Assembly: GCF_030813715.1 (NCBI RefSeq)
Contig: NZ_JAUSUZ010000001.1
Coordinates: 8,228,501-8,292,500 of the forward strand
Source: Catenuloplanes indicus
Lineage (GTDB): Bacteria; Actinomycetota; Actinomycetes; Mycobacteriales; Micromonosporaceae
Reading direction: 5' to 3'
Length of the DNA: 64,000 bases
The notes under the pieces were generated by a model that worked only from the letters and a program-made list of their open reading frames with translations, searched no databases and was not told where the DNA came from. Both the position numbers and the translations under genes were made by a program. Positions 53,076 to 61,827 of this stretch are shown piece after piece (the stretch's first letter is position 1; each line of letters begins with the position of its first letter).

Positions 53076-54928
53076 GTGACCGACTCGTCACCACGGCGGG
53101 CGCCCAGGGCCGGGATCGATCCGGATGTCACGAAGGGCTGGCTGCGGCGGGCCGCGCCGATCGTGCGGGCGCACCGGGGGCTGCTGGTTTCGTCGCTGGT
53201 GCTGTCGTTCGCCGGGCTGATCGTGCAGGTGCAGATCCCGGATCTGGTACGGCGCGGGATCGACACGGCGCTGGTGGCGCGCGCGGCCGCCCTGGAGCCG
53301 TTCGTCTGGCAGATCATGGGGCTGGCGCTGGCCCAAGGCGTGATCAACTTCCTGGCCCGGCTGTATCTGCTGCGCACCGCGTACGAGATGGAGTACGACC
53401 TCCGCACCATCGTCTACACGCACCTGATGCGCATGCCGTACGCGTTCTACGACCGGGTGCAGTCCGGCGAGCTGATGTCCCGGTCCAGTGCGGACATTCG
53501 CGCGGTGCAGATGTACCTGGCGTTCGGCCCGTCGATCGTGGTGCAGTGCGCGATCGCGCTGGTCGCGTTCGGGCTGATGCTGACCATCAACGTGCCGCTG
53601 GCGTGCGTGGCGATGGCGACGATGCCGCTGATCGGTGTGCTCGGGCTGCGCATGCGGCGGGCGATGTTCCCGGTGTCGTGGGTGATCCAGGCGCGGCTGG
53701 CCGGGCTCGCGACCGTGGTCGACGAGAACATCCAGGGCGTACGGATCGTCAAGTCGTTCGCGGCCGAGCAGCGCCAGGTGGACGCGCTGGCCACGGCCGC
53801 GGACCGGGTGCGCTGGGTCTACATGCGCGACGCGGCGATCCGCAGCCGGTGGAATCCCGTGCTGGACAACCTGCCGCGGTTCGGCCTGGCGCTGGTGCTG
53901 CTCCTCGGCGGCCTGATGGTGATCGACGGCAGCGCCACCGTGGGCACGATCGTGGCGTTCAACTCGTACGTGCTGATGCTCCAGCCGCCGTTCCGCATGC
54001 TCGGCATGATGATCATGCTGGGGCAGCGCGCGGCCGCGTCCGCGAAGCGCATCTACGAGATCTTGGACACCCGGCCGGACATCGAGTCGCCGCCGGACGG
54101 ACTCGACACGGCGATCAGCGGTGCGGTGCGGTTCCACGACGTCCGGTTCGACTACCCGGACGGCACCCGCGCGCTGAACGGCCTCGATCTCGACGTCCGC
54201 GCCGGTGAGACGGTCGCGCTGGTCGGCGCGACCGGGTCCGGCAAGTCCACGATCGGCCGGCTGATCGCCCGCTACTACGACGTGACCGGCGGATCCGTCA
54301 CGATCGACGGCCGGGACGTGCGCGACTACCGTCTGGACCGGCTCCGCGACCAGATCGGGATCGTGCCGGACGAGCCGTTCCTGTTCTCCGAGACGGTGCA
54401 CGCGAACATCGCGTTCGGCCGGCCGGACGCGAGCCGCGCGGAGGTCCGGGCCGCGGCGCGCGCCGCCGGGGCCGACGACTTCGTCCAGGCCCTGGAGCAC
54501 GGGTACGACACCGTGGTCGGCGAACGCGGCTACACGCTCTCCGGCGGGCAGCGGCAGCGCGTCGCGATCGCGCGGGCGCTGCTGGTCAACCCGCCGGTGC
54601 TGGTGCTGGACGACGCGACCAGCGCGGTCGACGTCGCGGTCGAGCACCGCATCCACGAGGCGCTGCGCAGGCTGCTGCGCGGCCGCACCACGATCATCGT
54701 CGCGCACCGGCCGGCCACCATCGCCCTGGCACGGCGCGTGCTGCTGGTCGACCACGGCCGGATCGTCGCGGACGGCACCCACGATCAACTGCTGAGGACC
54801 GAGCCACGGTACGCCGCGGTGCTCGCGGCCCTCGCGACCGCGGAGAGACGGCCCTCGCTGCTGCGGAGGAGACGGCCCGCGCGACCGCGGACGAGACGGC
54901 GCTCGCCGCCGCCGAGGAGACCGCGTGA
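53076..54928 (+). CDS. ABC exporter half-transporter A, frameshifted near its 3' end
   Basis: A type IV ABC exporter subunit: six membrane helices (about residues 35-320) and an ATPase domain with Walker A GATGSGKST (about residue 384), signature LSGGQRQR, and Walker B VLVLDDATSA, where the catalytic Glu is Asp, as in degenerate sites of heterodimers. At about 54845 one base seems to be missing: the tail should read as two copies of a 15-residue acidic repeat (ATADETALAAAEETA) and stop at TGA 54926-54928, overlapping the next gene's GTG. As sequenced, the frame instead runs on to 56114 with an Arg-rich, gene-unlike tail. GTG 53076 is the start, overlapped by a five-codon frame, MVDDK. Confidence 0.85.
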
Positions 54929-56868
54929 GCATGTTCGGCGGTGGTTTCGGCGGTCCCGGCGGCGGCCCGGGGTCGGGCTCGCCCGGCGGTTTCTCCGGCA
55001 GCGGCGCCGGGAAGGCCGCGCGCAACCAGGGCCTGCCGTTCGCCGGAATCCCGCCCGAGCTGGCCGACGGCGTGGCCCGGCTGGAGGCCACCGAGCCGCC
55101 GGTGCGGCCCGCGCACGAGCCGTTCTCGTTCGCGCCGGACGGCGGGCGCGTCTCGCTCTGGTCGCTGCTGTCCCGCCGCCCGCGCCTGCTGGTCGTGGCC
55201 GCGGTCGCGGTGCTGGCCGAGGCGCTGCTGCTGCAGTCCGGGCCGTACCTGGTGCAGATCGGCATCGACCACGGCATCGTCGCCCGCAGCGCCCCGGTGC
55301 TGGTCGCCAGCGCGGTCGCGTTCCTGCTCGCGGTCGTGCTCACCGGCGTGGCGACCGGCGCCCGGATCCGGCAGAGCGGCCGGCTGGCCGCCTACGCCAC
55401 CCGCGACCTGCGCGTCCGCGTCTTCGCCCAGCTGCAGCGGATGTCGCTGGACTACTACACGCGGGAGAGGGCCGGCGTCACCATGACCCGGATGACCTCG
55501 GACGTCGAGGCGCTGCAACACCTGCTCCAGGAGGGGTTCGCGCAGTTCCTGATCCAGGGTTTGACCATGGTCGTGGTCACCGCGGTGCTGGTGCGCTACG
55601 ACGCCGGGCTGGCCGCGCTCACGTTCCTGATCGTGGTGCCGCCGCTGCTCGCGCTCACGCTGTGGTTCCGGCGTGCCGCCGACGACACCTACAACCGGCA
55701 GCGGGACAGCATCGCGGCGATGTTCGCGCACCTGTCCGAGAGCCTCTACGGCGTGCGGGTGATCACCGCGTACGGCCAGCAGCACCGGCACGTGCTCGCG
55801 CATCGCGGTGTGGTCGGCGCGTACCGGGACGCGAACGACGCGACCGGCCGGATCAACGCGGTCTACGGCCCCGGCACGTCCGTGATCGGGCTGCTCGGAC
55901 TGGCCGCGCTGCTCTGGATCGGCGGCCGGATGGTGCTGCGCGGCGAGCTGTCGATCGGCGAGCTGACCGCGTTCGTGCTCTATCTGAACGCGTTCTTCCT
56001 GCCGGTGCAGCAGCTGGTCCAGCTGTACACGAACTATCAGCAGGCCCGCGCCGCGATCGGCAAGCTGCGCGGCCTGCTGAGCACGCCGCCCGGCGTACCC
56101 TCGGGGGAATTTGATCTTCCAGAGGTGCGCGGCGAGATCACGTTCGCCGCTGTGGACTTCGCCTATGAACGCGGGCGTCCGGTGCTGACCGGCGTGTCGC
56201 TGCGGATCGCGCCGGGGGAGACCGTGGCGTGCGTGGGACCCACCGGCGCCGGGAAGTCCACGATCGCCAAGCTGGTGGCGCGCTTCTACGACCCGGTGTC
56301 CGGCACGGTCGAGATCGACGGCCACGACCTGCGCACGGTGTCGCTCCCGTCGCTGCACCGGCAGGTCGGCGTGGTCCCGCAGGAGCCGTTCCTGTTCGCC
56401 GCGTCGCTGCGGGACAACCTCGCGTTCGCCCGGCCGGACGCCGGCGACGCCGAGATCATGGACGCGGTCACCGCGGTCGGGCTGGACGACCTGGTCGCGC
56501 GCGTCGGCCTGGACGGCTTCCTGCACGAGCGCGGCCAGTCCGTCTCGTCCGGCGAGCGGCAGCTGATCGCGCTGGCCCGCGCGGTCCTGGCCGAGCCGCG
56601 GATCGTGGTGCTGGACGAGGCGACCTCCAGCCTGGACTTGCGCTCCGAGCTGCGGGTGGAGGCCGCGCTGGACCGGCTGCTGGCCGGGCGCACCGCGATC
56701 CTGGTGGCGCACCGGCTCTCCACGGCGCGGCGCGCGGACCGGATCCTGGTCGTCGAGGACGGCCGGGTGGTCGAGTCCGGCCCGCACGACGCGCTGATCG
56801 CCGCCGGCGGCCGTTACGCCGCGATGTTCGCCACCTGGGAATCCGCTATTCCAGGAACCGCGCGGTGA
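54925..56868 (+). CDS. ABC exporter half-transporter B
   Basis: A 647-residue partner subunit. An N-terminal Gly-rich cytoplasmic stretch (GGGFGGPGGGPGSGSPGG) precedes six membrane helices and an ATPase domain with Walker A GPTGAGKST, signature VSSGERQL and Walker B IVVLDEATSS with the normal catalytic Glu. Together with subunit A, which has Asp at that position, it should form a heterodimeric multidrug- or lipid-type exporter with one full ATP site. GTG 54925 overlaps the expected stop of subunit A (GTGA), so the two are coupled. Its end overlaps the convergent SUKH-like gene by 23 bases. Confidence 0.93.
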   Translation: MSMFGGGFGGPGGGPGSGSPGGFSGSGAGKAARNQGLPFAGIPPELADGVARLEATEPPVRPAHEPFSFAPDGGRVSLWSLLSRRPRLLVVAAVAVLAEALLLQSGPYLVQIGIDHGIVARSAPVLVASAVAFLLAVVLTGVATGARIRQSGRLAAYATRDLRVRVFAQLQRMSLDYYTRERAGVTMTRMTSDVEALQHLLQEGFAQFLIQGLTMVVVTAVLVRYDAGLAALTFLIVVPPLLALTLWFRRAADDTYNRQRDSIAAMFAHLSESLYGVRVITAYGQQHRHVLAHRGVVGAYRDANDATGRINAVYGPGTSVIGLLGLAALLWIGGRMVLRGELSIGELTAFVLYLNAFFLPVQQLVQLYTNYQQARAAIGKLRGLLSTPPGVPSGEFDLPEVRGEITFAAVDFAYERGRPVLTGVSLRIAPGETVACVGPTGAGKSTIAKLVARFYDPVSGTVEIDGHDLRTVSLPSLHRQVGVVPQEPFLFAASLRDNLAFARPDAGDAEIMDAVTAVGLDDLVARVGLDGFLHERGQSVSSGERQLIALARAVLAEPRIVVLDEATSSLDLRSELRVEAALDRLLAGRTAILVAHRLSTARRADRILVVEDGRVVESGPHDALIAAGGRYAAMFATWESAIPGTAR

Positions 56869-57367
56869 ACGCGGCGAAGCGCTCGCCGTACTCCGCCTGG
56901 GCGGCCGCCACGATCGCGCCCGGGTCGGTGACCGGCTCCTCGCCGAGCCAGGCCACGAAGTCCTCGTGGGAATCCCGGTGCGCGTCGTCCGCGGCCCGGT
57001 AGAACGTGACGCCGTCCCAGTCCACCATCGGCTCCGCGTCGAACGTGGCGATCCGGAACAGCTCACGCAGGTTCCGGGCCACCACGTGCTGGCCGCCTTC
57101 GTCGCCGAACACCACCACCGGCAGCGTGGCGAGATCGGCCCGGTCGTCGACCTTCCACAGCGCGTAGAACGAGCCGCCGTCGGTCGCCCGCGCGAACGGG
57201 ATCAGCGCGGCCAGGAACTCCGGATCCTTCGACCAGCCGGCCTCGAGACCGGACTTGTCGTCCCAGTCGTCCAGGCTGAAGCCGTCGGCGTACTCGCCGT
57301 ACCCCACCTCGTCCTGGAGGTCCATCAGCCGGTTGAGCTCGGGAACCGGGGAATATGCGCTGGTCAC
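56846..57367 (-). CDS. SUKH/SMI1-KNR4-like immunity-type protein
   Basis: A 173-residue acidic protein. The stretches FARATDGGSFYALWKVDD and PVVVFGDEGGQHVVARN match the pattern of SMI1/KNR4 (SUKH) proteins, which often neutralise polymorphic toxins. No toxin gene is adjacent. GTG 57365-57367 has GGAGGA ten bases upstream, and a longer frame upstream lacks a site. Its stop lies inside the end of the ABC subunit B gene. It is divergent from the Imm51-like gene. Confidence 0.7.
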   Translation of the reverse strand: MTSAYSPVPELNRLMDLQDEVGYGEYADGFSLDDWDDKSGLEAGWSKDPEFLAALIPFARATDGGSFYALWKVDDRADLATLPVVVFGDEGGQHVVARNLRELFRIATFDAEPMVDWDGVTFYRAADDAHRDSHEDFVAWLGEEPVTDPGAIVAAAQAEYGERFAAFTARFLE

Positions 57368-57505
57368 GTCGTTTCTCCTCCTGCTCGGTGCGCCGCGAGC
57401 GTACGCCATCGCCACCACCCGCCGCGGACGATCAGCCGACCCCGCGCGGGTGGACTCGCCAATCGGATCTCCCGGCGTGCCGACCCGGGATGCGACCATG
57501 GTCCG

Positions 57506-57844
57506 GTGGATCCATTGAGTCTGATCGAGACCAAGCCCGGTGCCTACTCGCTGATCCTGCACGCCGGCAGCACGCCGGTCGACGAGGTCATCGAGGAGCT
57601 CGGCCACGAGCCGAACGGCTACTTCTGGGAGGGCGTGGCACAGCTCGTCGTCCGCTCCGACGCCCCGCACCTGGAGGGCCGCTTCCGCTACGACCCGGAG
57701 GGCAGCATGTTCTGCGCCTACGGCGCCGACCGTGCCGCGCTGGAGGAACTGGCCACCCACCTGGCCTCGGTCGCCACCGACGCGGTCCGCGCCCGCCTGA
57801 TCGTCACGAACGCGGAGGCGCAGGGCTTCGAGTTCGACGACTGA
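57506..57844 (+). CDS. Immunity protein 51 (Imm51)-like protein
   Basis: A 112-residue acidic protein. The pattern EPNGYFWEGVAQLVV, then FRYDPEGSMFCAYGADRAAL and the C-terminal LATHLASV matches the Imm51 family of predicted toxin-immunity proteins. GTG 57506 is the start. It is divergent from the SUKH-like gene, with about 138 bases between. No toxin or secretion gene is near. Confidence 0.72.
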   Translation: MDPLSLIETKPGAYSLILHAGSTPVDEVIEELGHEPNGYFWEGVAQLVVRSDAPHLEGRFRYDPEGSMFCAYGADRAALEELATHLASVATDAVRARLIVTNAEAQGFEFDD

Positions 57845-57947
57845 TGCGGTTCGCCGACGTCCACGTGGCGGCGGGTGGCTGCCGCCGTTGTCGCGGATGG
57901 TGGGGCGGCGTCCGGAGCGGGGCGCCCGGGCCGGCGGTGGGTGACGG

Positions 57948-58919
57948 TCAGGCGGCCACCAGGAAATCGTGGCGGCGGGCCGGGGTGGCGGCGGTGACGG
58001 TCCAGGCGAAGCGGACCGAGACGCCCGGTTTGAGCGGGGTGTCGCTGCGCCACTCGAAACGGTCCAGGTCGCCGAGCGGGGTGACCGTGGCGGGTGGGTC
58101 GAGGGGGCGGTCGCCGCTCATCGAGGAGAACTCGCCGGCGACGTGCATGGACAGGTGGCGGGGGAATTCGAGGCGGACCACCAGTTGCTTGGTCAGCCAT
58201 CGGATCTCGCGCTCGAACCAGTCGCCCCAGTGGGTCTCCGGGAGGCGGTAGCCGTACTCGACGGTGGCGCGCTCGCCGGGATAGATCGGCTCGTGCAGGC
58301 CGAAGCGGCGGAAGCGGATCGCGATGTCGCGGCGCCACTCGCTGACCCGCTCGACCTCCCAGGTGACCGGGCGGCCGTTGTACCGGGCGTAGAAACCGAG
58401 GTCGCGGTCGCTGATCGGCTGTGCGGTGTAGAGGCGTTTCGCGGCCTGGTAGTCGTCCGGGGACGCGTCCGGCGCGACGTGCGCCGGGAACCAGGTGACC
58501 GGCGCGGACGTGCGGTTCAGCAGGTGCCGGCGGATCGAGATCTGGTAGCGCCGGTACGTCTCGTCGTAGCGGACCGAGGCCTCCTCGCGCTCCACGATCA
58601 GCTCCGAGGTGCCGGCCGCCGGCAGTTCGGCCTCGCGCGCGATGACCGCGCGCCGGGCCGGGTCGCCGGGCTCGCCGTGCCGCGCCTTGGCGCAGAGCTT
58701 GAGCAGCTCACCGTCCGCGCCGAGCACCGCGTCCGCGCGCATCGCGAAGTTCGGCGTGGGTGCGCAGCGGCCGCTGACGATGTGGCTCACGTACGACGGG
58801 TGGAACTGCATGGCCGCGGCAAGGTCCTTGTTACTCAGGCCGCGCTTTTCTTGTAGCGTTTTGAGCGTGGCGCGGAATTCTCTTTCGTCCGCTGCCTCTC
58901 GCCACCCAAGATCAGTCAT
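57948..58919 (-). CDS. XRE-family helix-turn-helix regulator with a large C-terminal domain
   Basis: A 323-residue protein. Residues about 15-75 form an XRE helix-turn-helix (LKTLQEKRGLSNKDLAAAMQ; HPSYVSHIVSGRCAPTP). The C-terminal two thirds are beta-rich and aromatic (GFYARYNGRPVTWEVERV; ETHWGDWFEREIRWLTKQLV) and may be a ligand- or protein-binding domain. Similar large XRE proteins are common in actinobacteria and often sit beside small DUF397 genes, which is not the case here. ATG 58917-58919 is the start. Confidence 0.82.
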   Translation of the reverse strand: MTDLGWREAADEREFRATLKTLQEKRGLSNKDLAAAMQFHPSYVSHIVSGRCAPTPNFAMRADAVLGADGELLKLCAKARHGEPGDPARRAVIAREAELPAAGTSELIVEREEASVRYDETYRRYQISIRRHLLNRTSAPVTWFPAHVAPDASPDDYQAAKRLYTAQPISDRDLGFYARYNGRPVTWEVERVSEWRRDIAIRFRRFGLHEPIYPGERATVEYGYRLPETHWGDWFEREIRWLTKQLVVRLEFPRHLSMHVAGEFSSMSGDRPLDPPATVTPLGDLDRFEWRSDTPLKPGVSVRFAWTVTAATPARRHDFLVAA

Positions 58920-59312
58920 GACTACGCCCACCTCCTGCTCAGACAACGAGTATTGCCACGATTACAGGCGGGGCGCAACCCTCTGTCCGAGGTACGGTTG
59001 ACGAGATCCGGGATCATGTCGTCTAGCTGCTAAAACGGGGGTGGTGCGGTGCCGCGATCAGCCAGGTGGCAGATGGCTGGGGGGCACAAAGGACAATCGC
59101 TTTGAGGCGTCTGGCGATTGACCACCACGCAAATCGAAATGCAATTAATCGCCCTTTTCTTATTCCGCCGGCACGCCGCCGGACCCGCTTTCGTTCCCCG
59201 TCGGGTCGACATAGGTGATCTTTCGGACACGTCCTCGGTGATCCGTGGGGCATGTCGAGTAGGTGCCGGTGCCGTTCGACGTAGCATCAGCAACCTACGT
59301 GAGGAGACTCTG
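58920..59312. other. Divergent promoter region, no gene seen
   Basis: This 393-base gap between the divergent XRE and DHFR-like genes is unusually AT-rich for the window around 59115-59170. It probably holds the promoters of both genes. I see no tRNA-like fold or conserved small frame. Confidence 0.55.
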
Positions 59313-59879
59313 ATGCGTACCTTGATCGTCACCGCGTTCGTGTCGCTGGACGGTGTCATGGAGGCGCCGGGCGGCGAGCCCGGCTACCGCAACTCCGGCT
59401 GGACGTTCAAGGGCGTGGAGTTCGACCCGGCCGCGTACGAGATCAAGGCTCGTGAGCAGGACGAGGCGGGCGCGATGCTGATCGGCCGCCGGTCCTACGA
59501 GGCGTTCGCCCCGGTCTGGCCGACCATGACCGAGGACTTCAAGGGCTACAACAGCATGCCGCGGTACGTCGTCAGCACCACGCTGGCCGCGCCGGACGAG
59601 CGCTGGCCGGCGACCATCCTGCGCTCGCTGGACGAGGTGGCGGCGCTGAAGGAGACCGAGGGCGGCCCGATCATCGTGCACGGCAGCGCCACGCTCGGCG
59701 CCGCACTCGCCGACGCCGGGCTGGTCGACCGCTATCACCTGCTGGTCTTCCCACTGCTGCTGGGCGCCGGCAAGCGCCTGTTCAGCACGGCCGACAAGGA
59801 CCTGACGGCGCTGCGGCTCGCCGAGCACGAGGTCTACGGCAACGGGATCCAGAAGCAGGTCTTCGACGTGGTCCGCTGA
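59313..59879 (+). CDS. Dihydrofolate reductase-family (RibD C-terminal-like) protein
   Basis: A 188-residue protein with the DHFR/RibD_C fold: IVTAFVSLDGVMEAPGGEP, AMLIGRRSYEAFAPVWP, the NADPH-binding PIIVHGSATLGAALADAGLV and FPLLLGAGKRLF. It is likely an NADPH-dependent reductase of unknown substrate; it is not the biosynthetic DHFR. ATG 59313 has GAGGAG six bases upstream. Confidence 0.9.
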   Translation: MRTLIVTAFVSLDGVMEAPGGEPGYRNSGWTFKGVEFDPAAYEIKAREQDEAGAMLIGRRSYEAFAPVWPTMTEDFKGYNSMPRYVVSTTLAAPDERWPATILRSLDEVAALKETEGGPIIVHGSATLGAALADAGLVDRYHLLVFPLLLGAGKRLFSTADKDLTALRLAEHEVYGNGIQKQVFDVVR

Positions 59880-59881
59880 AC

Positions 59882-60611
59882 TCAGCCCGCGTGCACGGTC
59901 TCGCGGATCGCGGCGTCCAGGGACCGGCCGCTGACCGGCTCGATGTACAGGTTGCGCCGCGCGAGCCGGGCGAACGCGGCGATGTCCAGGCCGGTCTCCC
60001 GGCTGGCCAGCCTGGTGCGCGCGCCGCCGACCGCGGCCGGGAGCGTGACCGCGGAACCCGGGAGACGGCGGACCGGCCGGGCGCGGCCGGTCGCCGCGGC
60101 CATCCGGGCGAACAGCTCGCGCCAGGTCAGGTTCTCGTCCGCGACCGGGAGGTCCGCGCCGCCGCCCCGGTCCGGCGCGTCGGCCGCGGTCTCGGCGACG
60201 CTGCGCGCGGAGACCGCGGCGGTGCCGCCCCGCTCCGGCAGCCGCCACTCCGGATGCAGCCGGTGGAAACACGTGTAGTAGGAGCCCATCAGCACGCCCC
60301 GGGTCAGCCCCTCCGCGCGGGTCGCGGTGAACAGCCGGACCAGCGGGTCGACCATGTTCGCCCGGAACGCCGGGTGGGCCGGTCTCGGCACCGGCTTCTG
60401 CTCGTCCGTCCGCGCCGCGTAGACCACGCCGTCGTACCGCGCAGCAGCGCGCGCAGGTCCGCGACCGAGGCGGTCCCCGCGTCCAGCACACGCTGCACGT
60501 CCGGCCGGGCGGTGCGCGCCACGGCGGTGACGTCGTGCCCCCGCGCGGTCAGCACGCTGACGACATGTGCCCCGATGAGACCGCTTCCACCGACCACGCG
60601 ACAACCTGCAT
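59882..60611 (-). pseudogene. NAD-dependent epimerase/SDR gene broken by two single-base deletions
   Basis: The parts of an extended SDR protein lie in three frames. ATG 60609-60611 opens MQVV, then a one-base loss near 60597 shifts to VVGGSGLIGAHVVSVLTARG (the NAD-binding Gly-rich motif). At about 60437 a second loss moves the frame on to YDGVVYAARTDEQKPV, which continues to the TGA at 59882. With both bases restored, the protein would be about 242 residues and uninterrupted. The usual YxxxK motif is replaced by YYTCFHRLHP-like sequence. As given, the gene cannot make the full protein. Confidence 0.75.
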
Positions 60612-60739
60612 GGACGCATTGTCCGGACTCGATGCGGCGCCGTCACCCACGACGAGACGTGCGGGGAGGAGTGCCGTCGACGACCGGTGCCCGTGGGAGC
60701 GTGCGGAACCCGGCCATGCCGGAAGCGGGCGGATCATTA

Positions 60740-60755
60740 AAGGTCTTTCGGCCCT
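60740..60755 (+). promoter_or_regulatory. DosR/DevR-type box upstream of the Acg-like gene
   Basis: AAGGTCTTTCGGCCCT shares its right half and centre with the box upstream of the DevR-like gene (12 of 16 bases). It lies 56 bases before the nitroreductase ATG. The 70 or so bases before it also resemble the corresponding region of the other gene. Confidence 0.6.
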
Positions 60756-60810
60756 GAATGCTGCTCGCAGCGCAGGTCAGAGTGGAGGGAACACGTTCAG
60801 GAGGTGTGCC

Positions 60811-61812
60811 ATGGTCCGGATCTCGCCGGCGGCGGACGCCGCCCCCACGGCGCCGGACGGCTATCGGGCGGAGGATCTCGCCGCCGCGGTCGCCGCGGCC
60901 GTGCGGGCGCCGTCGCAGCACAATACGCAGCCGTGGCGGTTTCGGCTGTCCGGTGGCGCGATCGAGATCCGGTCGGACCCGGCGCGGCGGCTGCCGATCG
61001 CGGACCCGACCGGCTGGGCGGTGCGGATCGCGTGCGGCGCCGCGCTCGGCAACGCGCGGCTGGCGCTGGCCGGCCGCGGGCGGCCGGCGGACGGCGTGAT
61101 CCGGCCGGTGCCGGGCGAGGCGGACCTGGTGGCGCGGCTGGTGCCGGGCCCGCCCCGGCCGCCCACGCGGACCGAGCTGGCGCTGCTCGCGGCCGTGCCG
61201 AGGCGGCGGAGCACGCGTGGCCGGTTCTCGGCGCAGCCGGTGCCGGCGTCGATCCGGGCCCGGATGCTGGACGCGGTGCGCTCGGAGGGCGGCTGGCTCG
61301 ACCTGATCGTGGGCACCCCGGCCGTGACCGCGGTCGCGGAGATCGCGCACAGCGCGGACCGGGTGCTGCGGCGCAACGACGAGTACCGCGCGGAGATCGA
61401 GGCGTGGACCCGCCCGGCGCCGTCCTTCGACGGCGTGCCGCCGGAGGCCGCGGGACCGAAGGCGGACCCGACGGACATCCTGCCCCGGCGCGACTTCCGC
61501 GGCGCGGTGCCGGACCGGGACGCGACCCCGGAGCCGGAGCCGCTGGTCGCGGTGCTCGGCTCACCGGCGGACACCGCGACCGAGCAGATCGCGGCCGGTC
61601 AGGCGCTGCAGAAGCTGCTGCTCACGATCACCGACGCGGGCCTGGCCGCGTCGATGGTGTCGCAGCCGATCGAGGTGCCGGCCGCACGTGAGCAGCTGCG
61701 GCTCGCGCTCGGCCGGTCCGGCCCGCCGCAGATGGTGGTGCGGATCGGCTACGCGGACCCGGGCGCCACCACGCCACGCCGCACCGTGGAGAGCGTGATC
61801 ATCCCGGCATAG
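60811..61812 (+). CDS. Acg-family nitroreductase-like FMN protein
   Basis: A 333-residue protein resembling Acg (Rv2032), a DosR-regulated FMN-binding nitroreductase-like protein of Mycobacterium tuberculosis. The opening has AAVRAPSQHNTQPWRFRL, the flavin-binding motif of this group, and IRSDPARRLPIADPTG. The C-terminal half has QALQKLLLTITDAGLAASM and ends in RTVESVIIP. Acg members lack normal nitroreductase activity and may sequester FMN. ATG 60811 has AGGAGG at seven bases. A DosR-type box lies upstream. Confidence 0.88.
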   Translation: MVRISPAADAAPTAPDGYRAEDLAAAVAAAVRAPSQHNTQPWRFRLSGGAIEIRSDPARRLPIADPTGWAVRIACGAALGNARLALAGRGRPADGVIRPVPGEADLVARLVPGPPRPPTRTELALLAAVPRRRSTRGRFSAQPVPASIRARMLDAVRSEGGWLDLIVGTPAVTAVAEIAHSADRVLRRNDEYRAEIEAWTRPAPSFDGVPPEAAGPKADPTDILPRRDFRGAVPDRDATPEPEPLVAVLGSPADTATEQIAAGQALQKLLLTITDAGLAASMVSQPIEVPAAREQLRLALGRSGPPQMVVRIGYADPGATTPRRTVESVIIPA

Positions 61813-61827
61813 GGCACTGTGGGACCC

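Noticed and set aside
58980-59170. AT-rich segment considered as a tRNA, attachment site or horizontally acquired edge
   Set aside because: No cloverleaf pattern, no integrase or direct repeats, and the flanking genes look native.
60535-60810. N-terminal extension of the Acg-like protein from an upstream start
   Set aside because: The long frame crosses the broken epimerase gene and the DosR-type box; ATG 60811 has an excellent ribosome site and matches the family start.
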